A stretch of DNA of 64,000 nt. Origin: Apoderus coryli (lineage: Eukaryota; Arthropoda; Insecta; Coleoptera; Attelabidae). The notes beneath the pieces were generated by a model. That model was not told the origin of the DNA and made no database searches. It saw only the letters and a list, made by a program, of their open reading frames with translations. How positions within the stretch are numbered: the first letter of the stretch is position 1; every line of letters begins with the position of its first letter. The stretch lies in assembly GCA_911728435.2 (NCBI GenBank), contig OU452200.1, forward strand, positions 23,823,715 through 23,887,714. The letters are read 5' to 3'. Made by a program: the position numbers and the translations under genes. Below, one piece after another: positions 8,880-23,800 of this stretch.

Positions 8880-11800
8880 GTAAGAAGTACCTAAATCAAA
8901 TTACTTAGTATTAAATCACAATATTTGGGTATTTTGCCACTATTACAATTCTAAACACTACTTATTCATTTGAAGTAATCCTTTCGGATGGAAGAAATTA
9001 CTTTTATTTATTTATTATAACTATTTCTAATAATTTAATGTTTAGAATTTTAATAGTAGTAGTTTTAGTAGTAAAAGTATTGTCATATTTAACTGTTAAT
9101 AAGATATAAAACTGACAAATTCTGATTAGCAAGCATTGCAAACAATCAAATTCATTAGCATGAAGTAAGGATAACAAATTATGTAAATTTGTGTACATTT
9201 TAATTAGCATGTCCGAGTTCGTTTTCTTGTTTGTTTTAATACTAAATCACTAATGTTTGCAGCTCTGGCTAAATCAATATTCCATAATAGTTACAGTACG
9301 CCTCATTGCACAGTAAATACAAGTGAACCAATTTTGCCCATATTCTGAAACTGTGGTTATATACAGGGCGAGGCAATACACGCGTCTCGGTCCCTTATGT
9401 ATTGCCAAACATATTAAAGTTTGTAAAATATGTAGGTGTGGGTGTATTTAGGTCTACTGTCAGAACTTGATAAAAATGATTTTAAATATACAGGGTAGCC
9501 CATAAAGTATCATATCAAACTTAGTTTTTTTTTAATGGAACACTGTATTTTAGAGCATATTTGTATTCTTTCGATCCAATAAAGTGAAGTTGCAAATAGC
9601 ATGTACATCAAAAATGCGTACAGTGTATTCCTAAATATTGTACAAATGACCATAAAAATTATTAATTTCTAAGATTTTTACTGAAAATGTTTCTTAACTC
9701 AAATGGCACCCCCTGTATATAATATCACTCATAAAAATAGGGTAAAATGTATGTATGTATTTTTATTTTCTCTCAGAGAATTATTAAAATACAATTCTGG
9801 TGTTTGTAACTCAAATGGCACACCCTGTATTCCTTGTCGAGTCTAATAAAAATTGTCCTTCAACTAATTCCCTAAATTAATGTTTTATATATTTGCGAGA
9901 GAAAATAAAAACACACCTGCTTTTATGCACAATTGTTTTTAGTCCCCTGTATATTTAAAATAATTTGTATATTAAATTTTAATTTCACAATTACACCGGC
10001 ATAATGAGAGGAACTCTTATATTCATTTAAATATTCTACAACCCTAAAAGATATCCTCTTCCCAGTCTGGCCTATATACGTTGCCCTACAATCGTTAGAA
10101 GTCAGTGGATACACCTCTGTGGTGCCCACTCTGTATATCTAAAGAAATATGTTTTATCTCAACCTCGTATTTATTATAAATATTTTTATATTACTAGATT
10201 GTATGTTTCACATTACACCGGCATCATCAGAAGAAGTCTTATATTTTTTTATATATTCGTCATCCCTGAAAGAGTTCCTCCTCCCAGTCTGGCTATAGAA
10301 GTTGTTATACAATCGTTACAAGACAAAAATACACTCTAGAATATGAAAATGGATTCAATTTGCCTTTTCTTTCAATTGCTTGTTATAATAACTAAAGCCA
10401 AGAAAGGCCCCAACGTAGAGTATGTATTTGTGTATTTCGAACTGCACCTGATTTTCAGTAACATTTTATATTCAGTGTGGTGCTATAGAGAAATATATTA
10501 TATATTACACAATTTTGAATAAAATATGTGATTTAATTCATTTAATGATAAACTCCACGCACAATAATATAATACATTATTTTGTATTTTGTGGAAGCCA
10601 TAGCTAATTTTATCTGTAGGACTTGGTATTATAGTTAGATTTTAATGTGTTGTGGAATGGCTTGGTATTGCAACATTTCAGTGTCATGTCGTCTATTAGT
10701 CTTATTTGTTATATTAATTCCTATTCTTGACATGTCTAATGTTCTTGGAGAAATTTCATTGTTTTACCGTTTATGGGATTGAAGATCCGTCACTTGGTAG
10801 ATAGTCTATTTCATGTTCAAGAAAATTTCGTACTCTATCCAACGACGTATTTTTAGTAGATTTTTAAAAAAATCTAACTATTCAGGAACCGAAATTTTGA
10901 AAAATTTTTATGCAGTACTTCATTTTATGACCCCTGGATCCTAAAAATGACCTCAGTTCAAAAGTTTATATATATATAAAAGAACCCAAAAATGTTTTTA
11001 ATTATACAGGGCAGTTCACAAACGCGCAGCGGTCCAAACTTGCTTTTAGGGTGAGTTATTAGTACGTTATGCCAAGCTTTCGATATATTTTTATATCTTC
11101 CTAAAAAAAAATAAAATAGTTTTATTCAAAAAGATTTGCTGATCAACCCAAGACACAAAGTTATCTATTAACTAGTCAGCAAAGACTACCACTCAACTTA
11201 TATATATATATGGGATATAGAAACTTTGCGTCACGTTCTAGGCCGCATTTTTTGACCAATCGAAACAAAATTTGGTTAAAAAATCGGCTAGGTCATGGAA
11301 TCGCGTGAGTTCGTTGGCGATTGAAATCGGAGAGCTAATTTCAGAATGGCGGCCTGTCAAAGTTTTAAAAAAATCATATTTTTTTCGTTGTTAATAGAAA
11401 ATACCGATGTTACATCAAATGATAGAGCACTTAAATCTCTACAATATTTATTTGGAGAGTTTTTTCATCGCTGGCATATTTAAGTAAATGTAAGTCAATA
11501 TAAAGTAACAAAAAATAAAAACAATAGCATCACCCGCTATACCTCTAATTATTTTGACAAATAAACACCTGTGAAATAACAATAAGACCGTACTTACGTA
11601 TGTATTATAGTATAATGGATATTTCAGTTAAAATAACTGTCAATATGACACTTTGGTTATTTTTGGTGAATGTCAGAATATTCCATTATTTGTTTATTAA
11701 TAGTGGGTGTCAGTGGTAGACTAAGTATAAATAAAAAATACATAAATCAAAAATCTACTTTTCCGACTGGCTGCCATCGGGATTTTTTTTTATTGGAATA

Positions 11801-14800
11801 GTTTCAAACCAAATCTGACTGCACGAGAGAATAACCGTTTACTGAAAACATATGCCATTTTTGATGTTAACCTAAACAACACATTTCTGTAATAAACAAA
11901 TATTATGAAACAACTGTAAAATATACTGAAACAACTTATATAAGTATTTCGTTAAATAAAAAGTCACCTGTTAAACCGATTTTTCCAAAAGTCGCTATTT
12001 CTCATTTTACTAAATTTATGCCGGACTTTAAGATCTCACTCGACATCTAAAAACGACAAGTTTTGCGATTCATCATATATTTTGATTTGTTTAATATTGA
12101 GTATAACTTTGCATCAGAAGTCTACGGTATATAAAATGAAAGCTAAATCGCACTTAATTCCTTAAAAAGTAATTCAGATACATGTTGTTTCGTGATACGC
12201 TGAGAATGAGTACAGTGTTCGGATTACAATGCTATATTAATTGAATAGCGTTCATATAAAAATAATCCATACATAAATGCAAGAAAATATCCATACAACA
12301 CTAACAACGACTGCTACCCCATTTGAGATAGCACTGAAAAAGCGTAAAGTGGGACTGGGAATGACGGATTTCCTAAAGAACAGACAAACACAGACTCATG
12401 CTACTAGTAGCATATATCTTGGAAACTGAATGTGAATTTACTCGATTTGATAAGGAATATCTTTGTGAAAGTCTTTATATTCTACTTATTTTTCAGATTT
12501 ATTCATTTACGACTTCCTTCCAAAGAAGCAATACGACAAGAAATACTTGAAGTGAAACCAATATTAGAAAATTTGAACAGTTCAGTCGTATTTTGTCATA
12601 ACGACTTATTATTGGGTAATGTTATATACACTGAAAACCAGCAAAGTGTAACATTTATTGATTTTGAATATGCTGCATTTAACTACCAAGGATTTGATAT
12701 TGGCAATCATTTCTCTGAGTTTGCTGGTATGTAAAATATTGTAATACTAACTTATTTATGAAATCATGTAAATGTATGTTAGTAGTTTTCATTATTTAAA
12801 CTACTAAAATACATCCAGTTATAAGTAATGTACACTCCCCGCAGAAAAATTTGCCTCCCTAAAATTTTAGCTTATATGTATTCCAAACATTTGTTTTAAG
12901 AACTTTACATTTTTACAATAAAATGTTGATTTAAAGCTTCATTTGTTATTGACAAAAACTAATACTATGCAATAAAATTAATTAACAAAAAAAATAAAAG
13001 AACTTGTATTTCCAGCTCTCGAAGCAATCACAGCGTGCAATGTTTGTGGTATCAAATGAATAGGATTTTTTCTTGCGAAATAGCTTGAAATTATTCTATA
13101 AACTCCAGTAACCCCTACAAAGTTTATGGTAGCGAGGTCTACTATGAACAGCTCTTGAAAATCCAAAATCATCCAGATCGCGAACTACCTGTAGCGCATG
13201 AGGTTTAGAATTATCCTTAAATATAAATTGTTTCTCAATAAAAGAGACATATGAAACGGTAATTTCTTGGAGGATGGCCTCAATGTATCGACGCGACGCG
13301 ACGCCTTAATACAAGGTCGTTATATGGTACGTTAGAAATACCAGCCCAAATCATGATCAGACCTCCATGATATGAGAATCGGTCTGATATAGTATAGTAT
13401 GCTGTCGGCATATTGTTCATTTATTCACTATGTTCTATGTTTCCGCTTACAACCATTCCATGTTCCATATTCCCGACACTATGCGATCTTGGAAATCGCA
13501 GTCGCTGTTGGCGATTCCGTAGAAGTAATTGTGGCCTTTGTGATTAACCTTTGCTTCTGCAAGTCTTCTAAGTTCTTTCGCGTATATTTCCTGTACATGC
13601 CATTTGAAAATTATGTTTTAGAGACACAGCAGTAAATGTTCGATCTCTTAAAGAAATAATAATGAGGAACTCATCATCAACTACAATAGTTATTGTTGCG
13701 GCACTGAATTAGCGGTACGAATTAATTGTTATTAACCCCGCTTGTATTTTCAGTGTAACCTACTTAATTAAAAGTAGATTTAAATAGTTCAAATTAAACA
13801 CATAGATATTAATTTCTAAATTAAACACTATTTATTTAACACTAATAAAAAGGATCACTACTTACACAAAAAAACTATATATACGTAAAATGAAAAGTAT
13901 AAATTTAAACTATGTCTACTAAGCCGTGTTTGTTATGAAAATTGTTTGTTTACTGATCGTTTGTTACTGACTGATTGAATGAATTTGACTGACTGAATGT
14001 ATGAAAATGAATGACTGAATGTATGAAAATGACTGACTGAATGAATGTAATTGACTCACCGAATGTATGAAATTGACTGATCGAAAATGAACGTGAATGC
14101 AATATATATACCAAAAAAAGTTACCCAAAAACCCAAGAATATAATACAACAATACATGCAATATGGGTACTGTAAACCTTAAATTTTTGGTATTTCCAAT
14201 TGAGCTGTAATTGCCATGTATACGATATTTATATGACTTAAATGCTCTCTGTAGGTCATAAACTCTGTAAAGGTTACGTGACAACTTTAATATCGTAAAG
14301 ATCAAGAAATAAAAAACTTCCTGAAATTGAGGGAAAAACCAACGGTCAGCTGTAAAAGAGATGCCTAAATCTGCTATAATAAGAAATCCCTAAAATTCTA
14401 AATTATTAGGATAATAAATGAACTATATAACTATATATATGAAATGAACTATAAAAACTAACAACTTAACTAATATTGGAATTATATCTAAATTGATGTA
14501 GAATTACCGAATGTTAATTTCAAGATACTTAAAATATAAAATAATATCTAATTAGGCACGAAACAGTTATTCTTTTTCTCCTTCTTACATAGCTAGTATT
14601 ATGTTCGGTCTATATATACTTATTCAAAGTATCTCGAGCGTGCCATTATGACTACGCCGATATAAATTTTGCAAGTTTTACATATTATATACGTTTAAAA
14701 ATTCAGCGCAATGCAATGTTTACTTTTGTTGAGGCTTCTTTGAAGGGAAACATTTTTAAAATAGTACCCAAATCGTAATTTTTTTGATAAAAGTAATGTC

Positions 14801-17800
14801 ATTACAAAAAAAAAAAAACTTCTAATATATACTTATTTTTATTGTAATACTATTCACATCAAGTAAATCTGGCAGAATTGTTGTTAAATGACACAAGTTC
14901 TAAGTCTAAGTTCTTGATATATGCCACAAAGCCAAACAATTGTTCGAAATCTATAAAAAAATGATAAAATAGCATTGGACGTCACGAATGATATTGTAAA
15001 CAAAACTGCGGACCTAAAAGATGCATTTAATTTGGCGCGGATACTCAAAATGTCAACTTTCTTTCATCAAACAATTGTTCGATATGTATAAAAATGTTCT
15101 AAAATATTAGTATTTGACGTAACAAATATTATTGTAGACAAAACCGCAGACCTAACGGATACATTTAACTCGAGGCGGATGCTCAAAATCTCAACTTTCG
15201 TTCATTAATAGAGATCTAAGAAATGTATCGATATATTCGATTCGATCTCAATTTCTCAGCCTATATTGGTAGAAAAAAATAATATAAGCCATGTCATAAA
15301 TAACAATTGCCTTAATTATAACTTTTTTCTGTTACTTTTATTCATTTTATGTCAAAAATGTGATAAAATAATATTTTCTACATAAAAAAGGCTTTCTTTC
15401 AGTTTTTCGAGAAATTCGAGTTTGAAAATTTTAGGACAAAACTGGTCCTTAGTACACAGCATTAATAAAATTTTGAAAAAACTTTTCGTTCCCAATTCGC
15501 TTACAAATTTTGGCCACCTTTTTTAAAAACACCTTGTATAAAACAAAATCCATTGTGTAGATCATGCATGCAAAGTTATGAGATATGAAATGCTCTTATT
15601 ATTTTAGTGTTCTTATTATTGCCTACATAAGAAAATTTCCAAATAGAGCATGTTAATTTTTAAAGTGGTCCTCTAAACTAATCAAACTGAGTTTGTGACA
15701 CGTGATATATTTATTTTTTAGTTTTGCACCGCACCCTGTCTTTCTTATCAGCCTTGACAACTTAAGAAATCATTCAATGTTCTTAGTATAAAATATGCTG
15801 GACACAATAATGACACAAGCCAACTTTGTTTATTTTTAATCTATAACACCGATGTTCAGAAAACACATGACGAAAACTATCGGTCTCAGTTTTCGCACAG
15901 CCTATTTTGAAGTTATAACAAAACACAACATTTTAATTATAAAATAATATTGTAATATTGCATAAACAATAAACGTTACTTACTGAAAACAATTACAATA
16001 AATCCATATTATCGAACCCGATAAAAAACTTCAAAAAATCGGATGAAAATACATAAAAATTATAAATTAAAAAGATTATTAATTTATATAAGAACCATAG
16101 ATATTTTGTTTCATGGTTGTAAGTTTTTTTTTTAACTTGAACAATTATTCTTAAATCCTTTTTTCCTTTAAGTTTAAATTGAGCACAAGCCCGAAATGTT
16201 ACACCACTTTGAAAATATTTGATATGAATTGCCCCCCTCGACATCAGTAGCATGTTGTAATATGTTTATATGTATATATATATGTAGTTGAAGCATTAGC
16301 AGATCAGATTTTTCTGTGAATTTTTGTTCAATACATAATTTACATTCATATGAGTAATTGGAACTAATTCTTGTGCCACCCCACATTATTTTACTTTCTT
16401 TCAATTACTTTTTTCGAATCATACACACGATATTTAACTAAAACCACTAATGCAATACTTATACAAACAAGAAAAAAATAATATTTTTGATAGTTGCAGG
16501 TATAATTTACGTTTTATGGCAATACTCACAAACACCTCAATATTTCACTTTTAGGAATAGATGTGGACGATCTTGACTATTCTAAGTATCCAGACAAATC
16601 ATTCCAAATGAGCTGGCTCAATGAGTATTTACAAGAATATTTACAACGAATGCCAACTAAGGAAGAACTGGAACAATTGTATATTCAAACTAACAAATTT
16701 TGTTTACTAAGCCATCTATTGTGGTGTGTTTGGGGATTACTGCAAGCGGAGCATTCATATATTGAATATGATTATCTAGGGTAAGGATATATAAAACCGT
16801 TATCGTTATCATATAAATAATAATATTTAAATAGGTAGTGCAACTCAATGATAAATTGAGGAAAAACATATTTTCTCTGTAGGTTAGATACCTAATTGTA
16901 ATTTAATGATGTTAATTAATGTACCTGGCAAATCTGTGCAATTCCCAAACCTTAATTTAGCCGTACATTATTTTAGTATTTAATAACTAACAAATAAAAC
17001 TCAAACCACTCTAGGTTCAGAAATGTTCATTCTTTTTCTCGATTCTCTGTAGTGACTAGTGTTTTGGTCTTAATAATCAGACACTAAGATGACAATAACA
17101 CAACATTAATATCTAATAGATTGTTTTGGAATTTATGTATTAGTTATGCCCAGCTAATACCGTGAGATATTGAATATTTTACAATTTATTAACTAACTTG
17201 GTTTAGAAATATGTTTTTATACAATAATGGGTACCTAATTCTTTTGAAAGGGTTGAAAAACTTTAAAATTAACTCCTGAAATCCCAGTGTATTTATGAAT
17301 CGGGCTTTTTCAATCCACTGAGTTTTAATTGTTGATTTTTACTACTTTTGGTATTTTAGCTGTTTGATGATTAATAAATATAATTAATCATGGATCTGTT
17401 CAGGGGCGTGATAGTAATCGGTGTACTACCTACTACCCCTGAAGATTACTTTGTTACTCAACACGGATTGGTTGAAAATAGCGGTTGTTGTTTTGCTCTC
17501 AACACGGCTTGCTTGAGAACAGAGGTTGTTGTTTTGCTCACAACACGGCTTGGTTGAGAACCGTGGTTGTTGTTACAATCCGGCTCGAAGGACCAATGTT
17601 TAGGGGGATGATAGTAATCGGTGTACTACCTACTGCCCCTTCAGATTACTTTGCTCTCAACATGGATTTGTTGAGAACAACGGTTGTGGATTGTTTTCTC
17701 TCCACTCGTTTTGTTACGCTGAAGTAGAAGGAGATAGATAAATCTGGGCACTAGTCAACCAGATGTGGACCGAAGACTGATTGTTGATCTAATTTTCAAG

Positions 17801-20800
17801 AGGTTTTAAGTTCCGAGAAATTAGAATCCGGCTCAAAGGACCAATGTTAGAGGGGTGATAGTAATCGGTGTACTACCTACTACCCCTGAAGATTACTTTG
17901 CTCTTAACAGGGATTGGTTGAGAACAATGGTTGTTGTTTTGCTCCCAACACGGAATGGTTGAGAACAGAGGTTGTTGTTACTATCCGGCTCAAAGACCAA
18001 TGTTCAGGGGGGTGATAGTAATCGGTATACTACCTACTACCCCAGAAGATTACTTTGTTCTCAACACGGATTGGTTGAGAACAGCGATTGTTTATAATTT
18101 TCACTCAACTCGTATTGTTTGGGTGAAGGAGCAGGATTGGGTAGCTGTTGTTTAGGATAAATCTGGGCACTAGTCAACCAGATGTAGGTAAGTCTTGTTT
18201 TAGGATTAACCTGGGCATTTGTCTACCAGATTTAAGTAGGTAATTTTGAAGATAAATCTCGTACTACTCATCCAGATGTAGGTTGTGAGAAACAATACAA
18301 GTTGATTGAATCTGAAATTTATTAATTTTAGGTTTTCTATTTATATTAAACAATTATCATTATTTTATTTTTACGATTATAAATCGATTGATCTTGCCTT
18401 TCTTAATGATTATCTCGGGTTTATTCAGTGGGAGGATATTTTGGCTGATCAGACAGTGGAGAGGATGGTGGAGATCTTTTATGGTGTGTTGTATGAGTCG
18501 CTTGATTTATTTGTACCTAAGAAAAAGTGTAGTTCAAGGAAATTTCCAAGGTGGTATTCTTCTGAATTTAAGCAAACAATTTTAGCTAAAAAGAGGGCTC
18601 ATAAGCGTTATAAATTATCGGGTTCGCGCGATGACTATGAGGATTTCTGTAGGCTTAGATCGGAATGTCAAAGGTTATCGCGATCTTGTTATAATGATTA
18701 TGTCCGTTCCATTGAGGGTGAGTTGTCTGATAATGTTGCGGCATTTTGGAGGTTTGTTAATTCAAAGAGGAATTCAGGTCAAATACCATTGCAAGTATCC
18801 TATAATTCCAGCATTAGCAACGATGGCCAAGAGTTGGTGGATCTATTCGCTGCCTACTTTGAGTCCGTCTATTCCCCTGGGGATGCTGATTCCTTGGGTG
18901 GCGCTTCTTGCTTGCCAGGGCAGCGGAATCGACTGGGCGATTATCACATAAACATTGCAGACATATTTGATGAGCTTAGTACGATGAATATCAATAAGGG
19001 GTCTGGTCCTGATGGTGTTGCACCAAGACTATTAAAGGGATGCAGTTTTGCACTGTCACTTTCCTAGTCGTTGGTAGGTTAGTTTTGTGACGCCAATCTT
19101 TAAATCTGGTAACAAGAGTGAGGTAGCTAATTATAGACCCATTTCTATCATCAATGCTATACCCAAGTTATTTGAGAAGATATTAACTAAACACTTAAAG
19201 CTCATTTTGGAACCTCTTGTTAACGACCAACAGTTCGGATTTGTTTCGCGAAGGTCAGCAGAGCTTAACCTGCTTGAGTATTCAAACGATTTGTGTCGTG
19301 CCATGGGAGAGGGATGCCAGGTACATTCGATCTACACCGATTTCTCCAAGGCCTTTGATAGGGTGAACCACCGGTTGCTGATGCGCAAGCTTCACTTGAC
19401 AGGCTTACCGGTTGGCATTTTGCGCTGGATACAGAGTTATTTGCAGGACAGATCGCAGATTGTGCGTGTGAATGAGTTCCAGTCAAGACCTATTCATGTT
19501 TCATCAGGTGTGCCCCAAGGTTCACATTTGGGACCACTCTTGTTTAATTTGTTTATTAATGGTATTGAACGATGTTTTCTTTATAGTAATTTTAAATTGT
19601 TTGCAGATGATCTTAAATTTTATCGTAAGATTGGCTGTGCGACGGACTGTTATTTGCTGCAGGATGATCTGATTAGACTTATGCATTGGTGTGACCGAAA
19701 TGAAATGGTGCCTAATGCTTCAAAGTGTTTCTATGTGGGTTTTCATCGTGCGAGGGAACCTTTCTTGTATGAGTACGTTATCTCCGACACTAGCTTGACT
19801 TGTAGGACTTTTGTGGTTGATCTTGGTGTTAGGATAGATCATTCCTTGACCTTTGTAGATCACATAAATTGCATGACAACTAAGGCATTGAAAATATTAG
19901 GATTTATTAAGCGTATTACTTCGGATTTCACAGATATAAGATCGATTAGACTGCTATACAATGCATTGGTCAGACCACATTTGGAATATGCATCGGCGGT
20001 TTGGAATCCGTCTTACGCAAGCCATGTGGACAGTATTGAGAGGGTTCAGCATAAATTTTTAAGATTTATGCATTTTAAGCTTGGACGTCCTCCACCGCCA
20101 GATTATACTTACGACTACTTTTCACTGTGCGATGATTTGAGATTGACCATTTTGGCTGAGCGGAGAAGCGTGAAGGATCTGATTGTTTTGTACAGGGTGT
20201 TGAATGGTTTAGTCTCCTCTTCGCACTTATTGTGCGAGATTACCTTTCGCGTTCCAGTGCGTCGGGTCAGAGGTACTCGGCTGTTTCATGAGCCGTTCTG
20301 TCGCAGAAATTGTACGTCTCATGGATGTATTCCACGAGTTTTGAGATCGGCTAATCGTCACCTGACTGTCGATCCGGATCTCGATTTTTTTTCACCTTAC
20401 GTTGAGTTTGTTAAGGGTTTGCGACAACGTCATCACATTCGCTAAGACATTTTGTTTTATTGTTATTAATGTGCTATTGTTTGATATTTCATTTTTATGT
20501 TCAGCTCTTCTTCAAGATATTTAAATTTTTGTAGCTGTATGCTTATTATTGAATTATTGTTTTTAAGGTTCTGTAATCTTGATGTAATTAAATTTATATT
20601 TGTGTTTTGTATAATGGACTTAAGTCCGTAAATGAATAAATAGAAATAAATAGAAATTATTTAAAGGTAAAGTGCTGACATTGTTGTGTTGTGATGTCCT
20701 AGTTCTGAAATTGTATGAGTTGCTGAATTGCACACATATATTATAATTTTATGATCACATGGTAGAGGAAAATAATTGCATGGTTGCTGTTGCTATAAAT

Positions 20801-23800
20801 AGAATGAATAAATAATATACATAGACATCGGTAAAACATAATTATTATTTAAGTATGTAAAATAAATATAAAAATGTCTTAATTGAGATTAGACAGTATC
20901 AATAATTATTAATGTTTATTAATAAATTTTTATTTTTAAGATCTTATTTTATTGCTACATAAAAATAATTATATAATATTATTTTAAAGAAGTAGTCCAT
21001 GATAAAGTGGAGTTGAATGTAATTCAGGAAATAAAAGTCTACCTCCACGAAATAACTTTAATAGATTTCTCTATAAATTATTTTTATAACCATACATGTT
21101 TCGAAGCACATGCTCCATCATCAGCTATCAATTAGTTGTACATGTCTTATATCAATAAGAAATACATTAATTCCATTAAGTGGAAATTTTTTTTTATATA
21201 CGTAAGTCAATTAATTTTCTATTCTAAAACTTAAATTGTTTAAATAGTGATGATAGCAACTCCAATTATTTAAACAATTTTAACAATTTAAGTTTTAGAA
21301 TAGAAAATTAATTGACTTACATATATAAAAAAAATTCCATTTAATGGAATTAATGTATTTCTCACAGATATAAGACATGTATGTAAGAAACCAAGAAATT
21401 TTCAATAACAACTTTATATTTTCCAATAAACAAAAATCATTTAATCAAATCAGAATATAATATCAATTATGGCATCCGTTCTATATGTCCACCCAAGAAT
21501 ACGTGTCCCTTTCTTTTTACCAAGAGTCCTTTCTTTCCTATATCATCTATAAATCTACTATAATATAAACACACAAAAGTAAAACATGTAACTCACTTAA
21601 TATTATGGAAAAGATAACACATAATTATTCCCAGCATATAAACTAAAAATATTTGTTAGACACGTCTGGTAATAAATTGTCTTTAAGAGTCACATGAACC
21701 GTTGACACGTTAAGGTATTCTTACATGTACAACTAATTGATAGCTTTCGTAAAATGACTAACCACTGATGATGGAGCATGTGCTCCGAAACATTTATGGT
21801 TATAAAAATAATTTATAGAGAAATCTATTAAAGTTATTTCGTGGAGGTAGACTTTTATTTCCTGAATTATATAATTTTTTTTTGAAATATTATTTTCTAG
21901 ATAAATGGATTTCTTTCTTGGGATGCGGATTCAATTAAAACAGATTGTAGGTCAAATCATTTTTGTTAGTTCATGTCAGTTTACAACGTTTCAGCAACGC
22001 AAAATTTCCTTTCTCAGGTACATTCTTAAAGACATATATTTACAGAACATAGAGACACCTATGTAAAATATGACAAAAACTGCACATAAATAAAAATTGT
22101 ATAAAACAGGCATAATATGTATATTTCCATAGTTTCCTATCATTCTTTACAAAATAAATATCGGGTTATGAAATCTTCACTTACCTAAATCGTCTATAAT
22201 ATTCACCACTATTAGTTTTACTTTCCCGCATAGGGAATCCAATCAAGAAAATTATTAATTATTAATCGTTGTAATAATAACTATTTGGTGTAAGTGCTGT
22301 TTTCCTGGACTGGGCATTTGAACGGAACAGGGGTGAGTGAAAAAGAATTTACCAGCAACTCATTTACTTTTTTTTTTTAATTTCAAAAATATAGAAATTA
22401 TTTCATACACAAATATGACGATTTTTAACACATACCTACTATAATATTATAACAATAACTGACTAGCCAAATAATGAAATAAAATTTAAAAATAGTATGA
22501 CACACCAAAAATTAGGATAACGCGCAAAAGTTACACTAAGTTTGATGTCAAGTTTCTCTTGAACCCGTCGCTAGATTTTGATGATTTTTAACGAATTGTA
22601 GCTTGATTCTTCTCAAATTCATCTCACCAATTTCCGTTTTTTCAACGATTCGTTTTTAAAGCATCACTTGCTGGCGGAATTAAAGTGATGAGGTTTGAAA
22701 CACCCTGTGAAGTGAATCACTCACAGTTGAAAACAGTTTTCAACACCAACATCTTCGTTTTGTATTCACTTTAAGTCCTCAATTCTGGCCCTCAATCGTC
22801 CTCGTAACATGTCCCAGGCATAGTAAGTACCATCTGTATTTTCATTAATAATTGAGATATCAAAGTTTAAATCGTCAAAGTTTTTCATAATTTTTTAAAA
22901 CTTCTCTCATTCATAAATGGTAAAGTAGGATATTTTTCATTAAAATTTCTATACGATCTGGATATTATTTGATGACACTGTCCATGTAAAAAAATAAATC
23001 CCTTAAACGACATTGGAGTACTTATTTACATTCATATTGGATGTTATTAATTACCAAAACACAACAATGCCTGACAGCTGTCATAGTAATTTTAAACAAT
23101 GGACATAGCCAGATATTCCAAATTAATTCGTTTTTCTGGGGAACGTTAAGGTTTGAAAGTAAACTCAATGAAGGTAACATTTGTTTTAACTAGTTGATCA
23201 TATATAACCACCCTGTAACTTTACGGGTCAATCGCTCTTATCCTATGGTTAAATTTGTTCAGAAGAAAAAATTATTTTTCATCCAAAACTGGTTTTTGGC
23301 AAATTTAAACTAATATCCCTAAGGCAAGAATAGCTCTCCATAGAGAAATATACATTTTGTCCGCTATGCCACGAAATTATTTTTCATTTTATTATATTTA
23401 CAGACACAAATTAATTGTATAATTATATATTTATGTTTTTTTTGTTAACAACCATCAGGGGCGTGCATTTCATTGCCGGTAAAACCGAAAAATGTATGAA
23501 ATTTAAAAAATTTGATTTCCTTATTTATGTTTCATAATATATGTTTCTAGAGTTTAATCTTTGATTAATTATGTTTATTTGTTAAAATTTTAGCATTTCG
23601 AAATCTGCTGTATTTAAAACGGCAGCATTGTGCAATTTATTTGTGTTTGTTCAAATTTCAGATTTCACTGCACGCCACTTTTATAATGACCATCTTCTAA
23701 AAAGATCCGCATGCTCAGATTTGGAAGTGATTTTGGGTCCAGTTTCACATATTAAATAATTGTATCAAGATATCTTGATTTTAACAAATTGCTTATGTTT

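Larger units (their letters stand above)
20978..21864. mobile_element. Palindromic element B with hammerhead motifs at both ends
   Basis: Opens with TAGTCCAT...AGTGGAG as in element A, then inverted arms: 21040-21245 pairs with 21265-21381 plus 21730-21864. The right arm is split by a 341-bp insertion. Each outer end carries a hammerhead motif, on - at left and + at right. The termini (ACTTTAATAGATTTC and complement) are related to those of A and C but diverged, so this is a subfamily. It is non-coding. Confidence 0.75.

Noticed and set aside
10200..10230. CTGATGATGCCGGTGTAAT...GAAAC on the - strand
   Set aside because: The bases between the core halves do not pair; this is Penelope-like coding-end sequence, listed as such.
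16174..16404. Possible C2H2 zinc finger on - (YECKLCIEQKF...)
   Set aside because: One CxxC with no properly spaced His pair and no neighbouring fingers; in a kinase intron.
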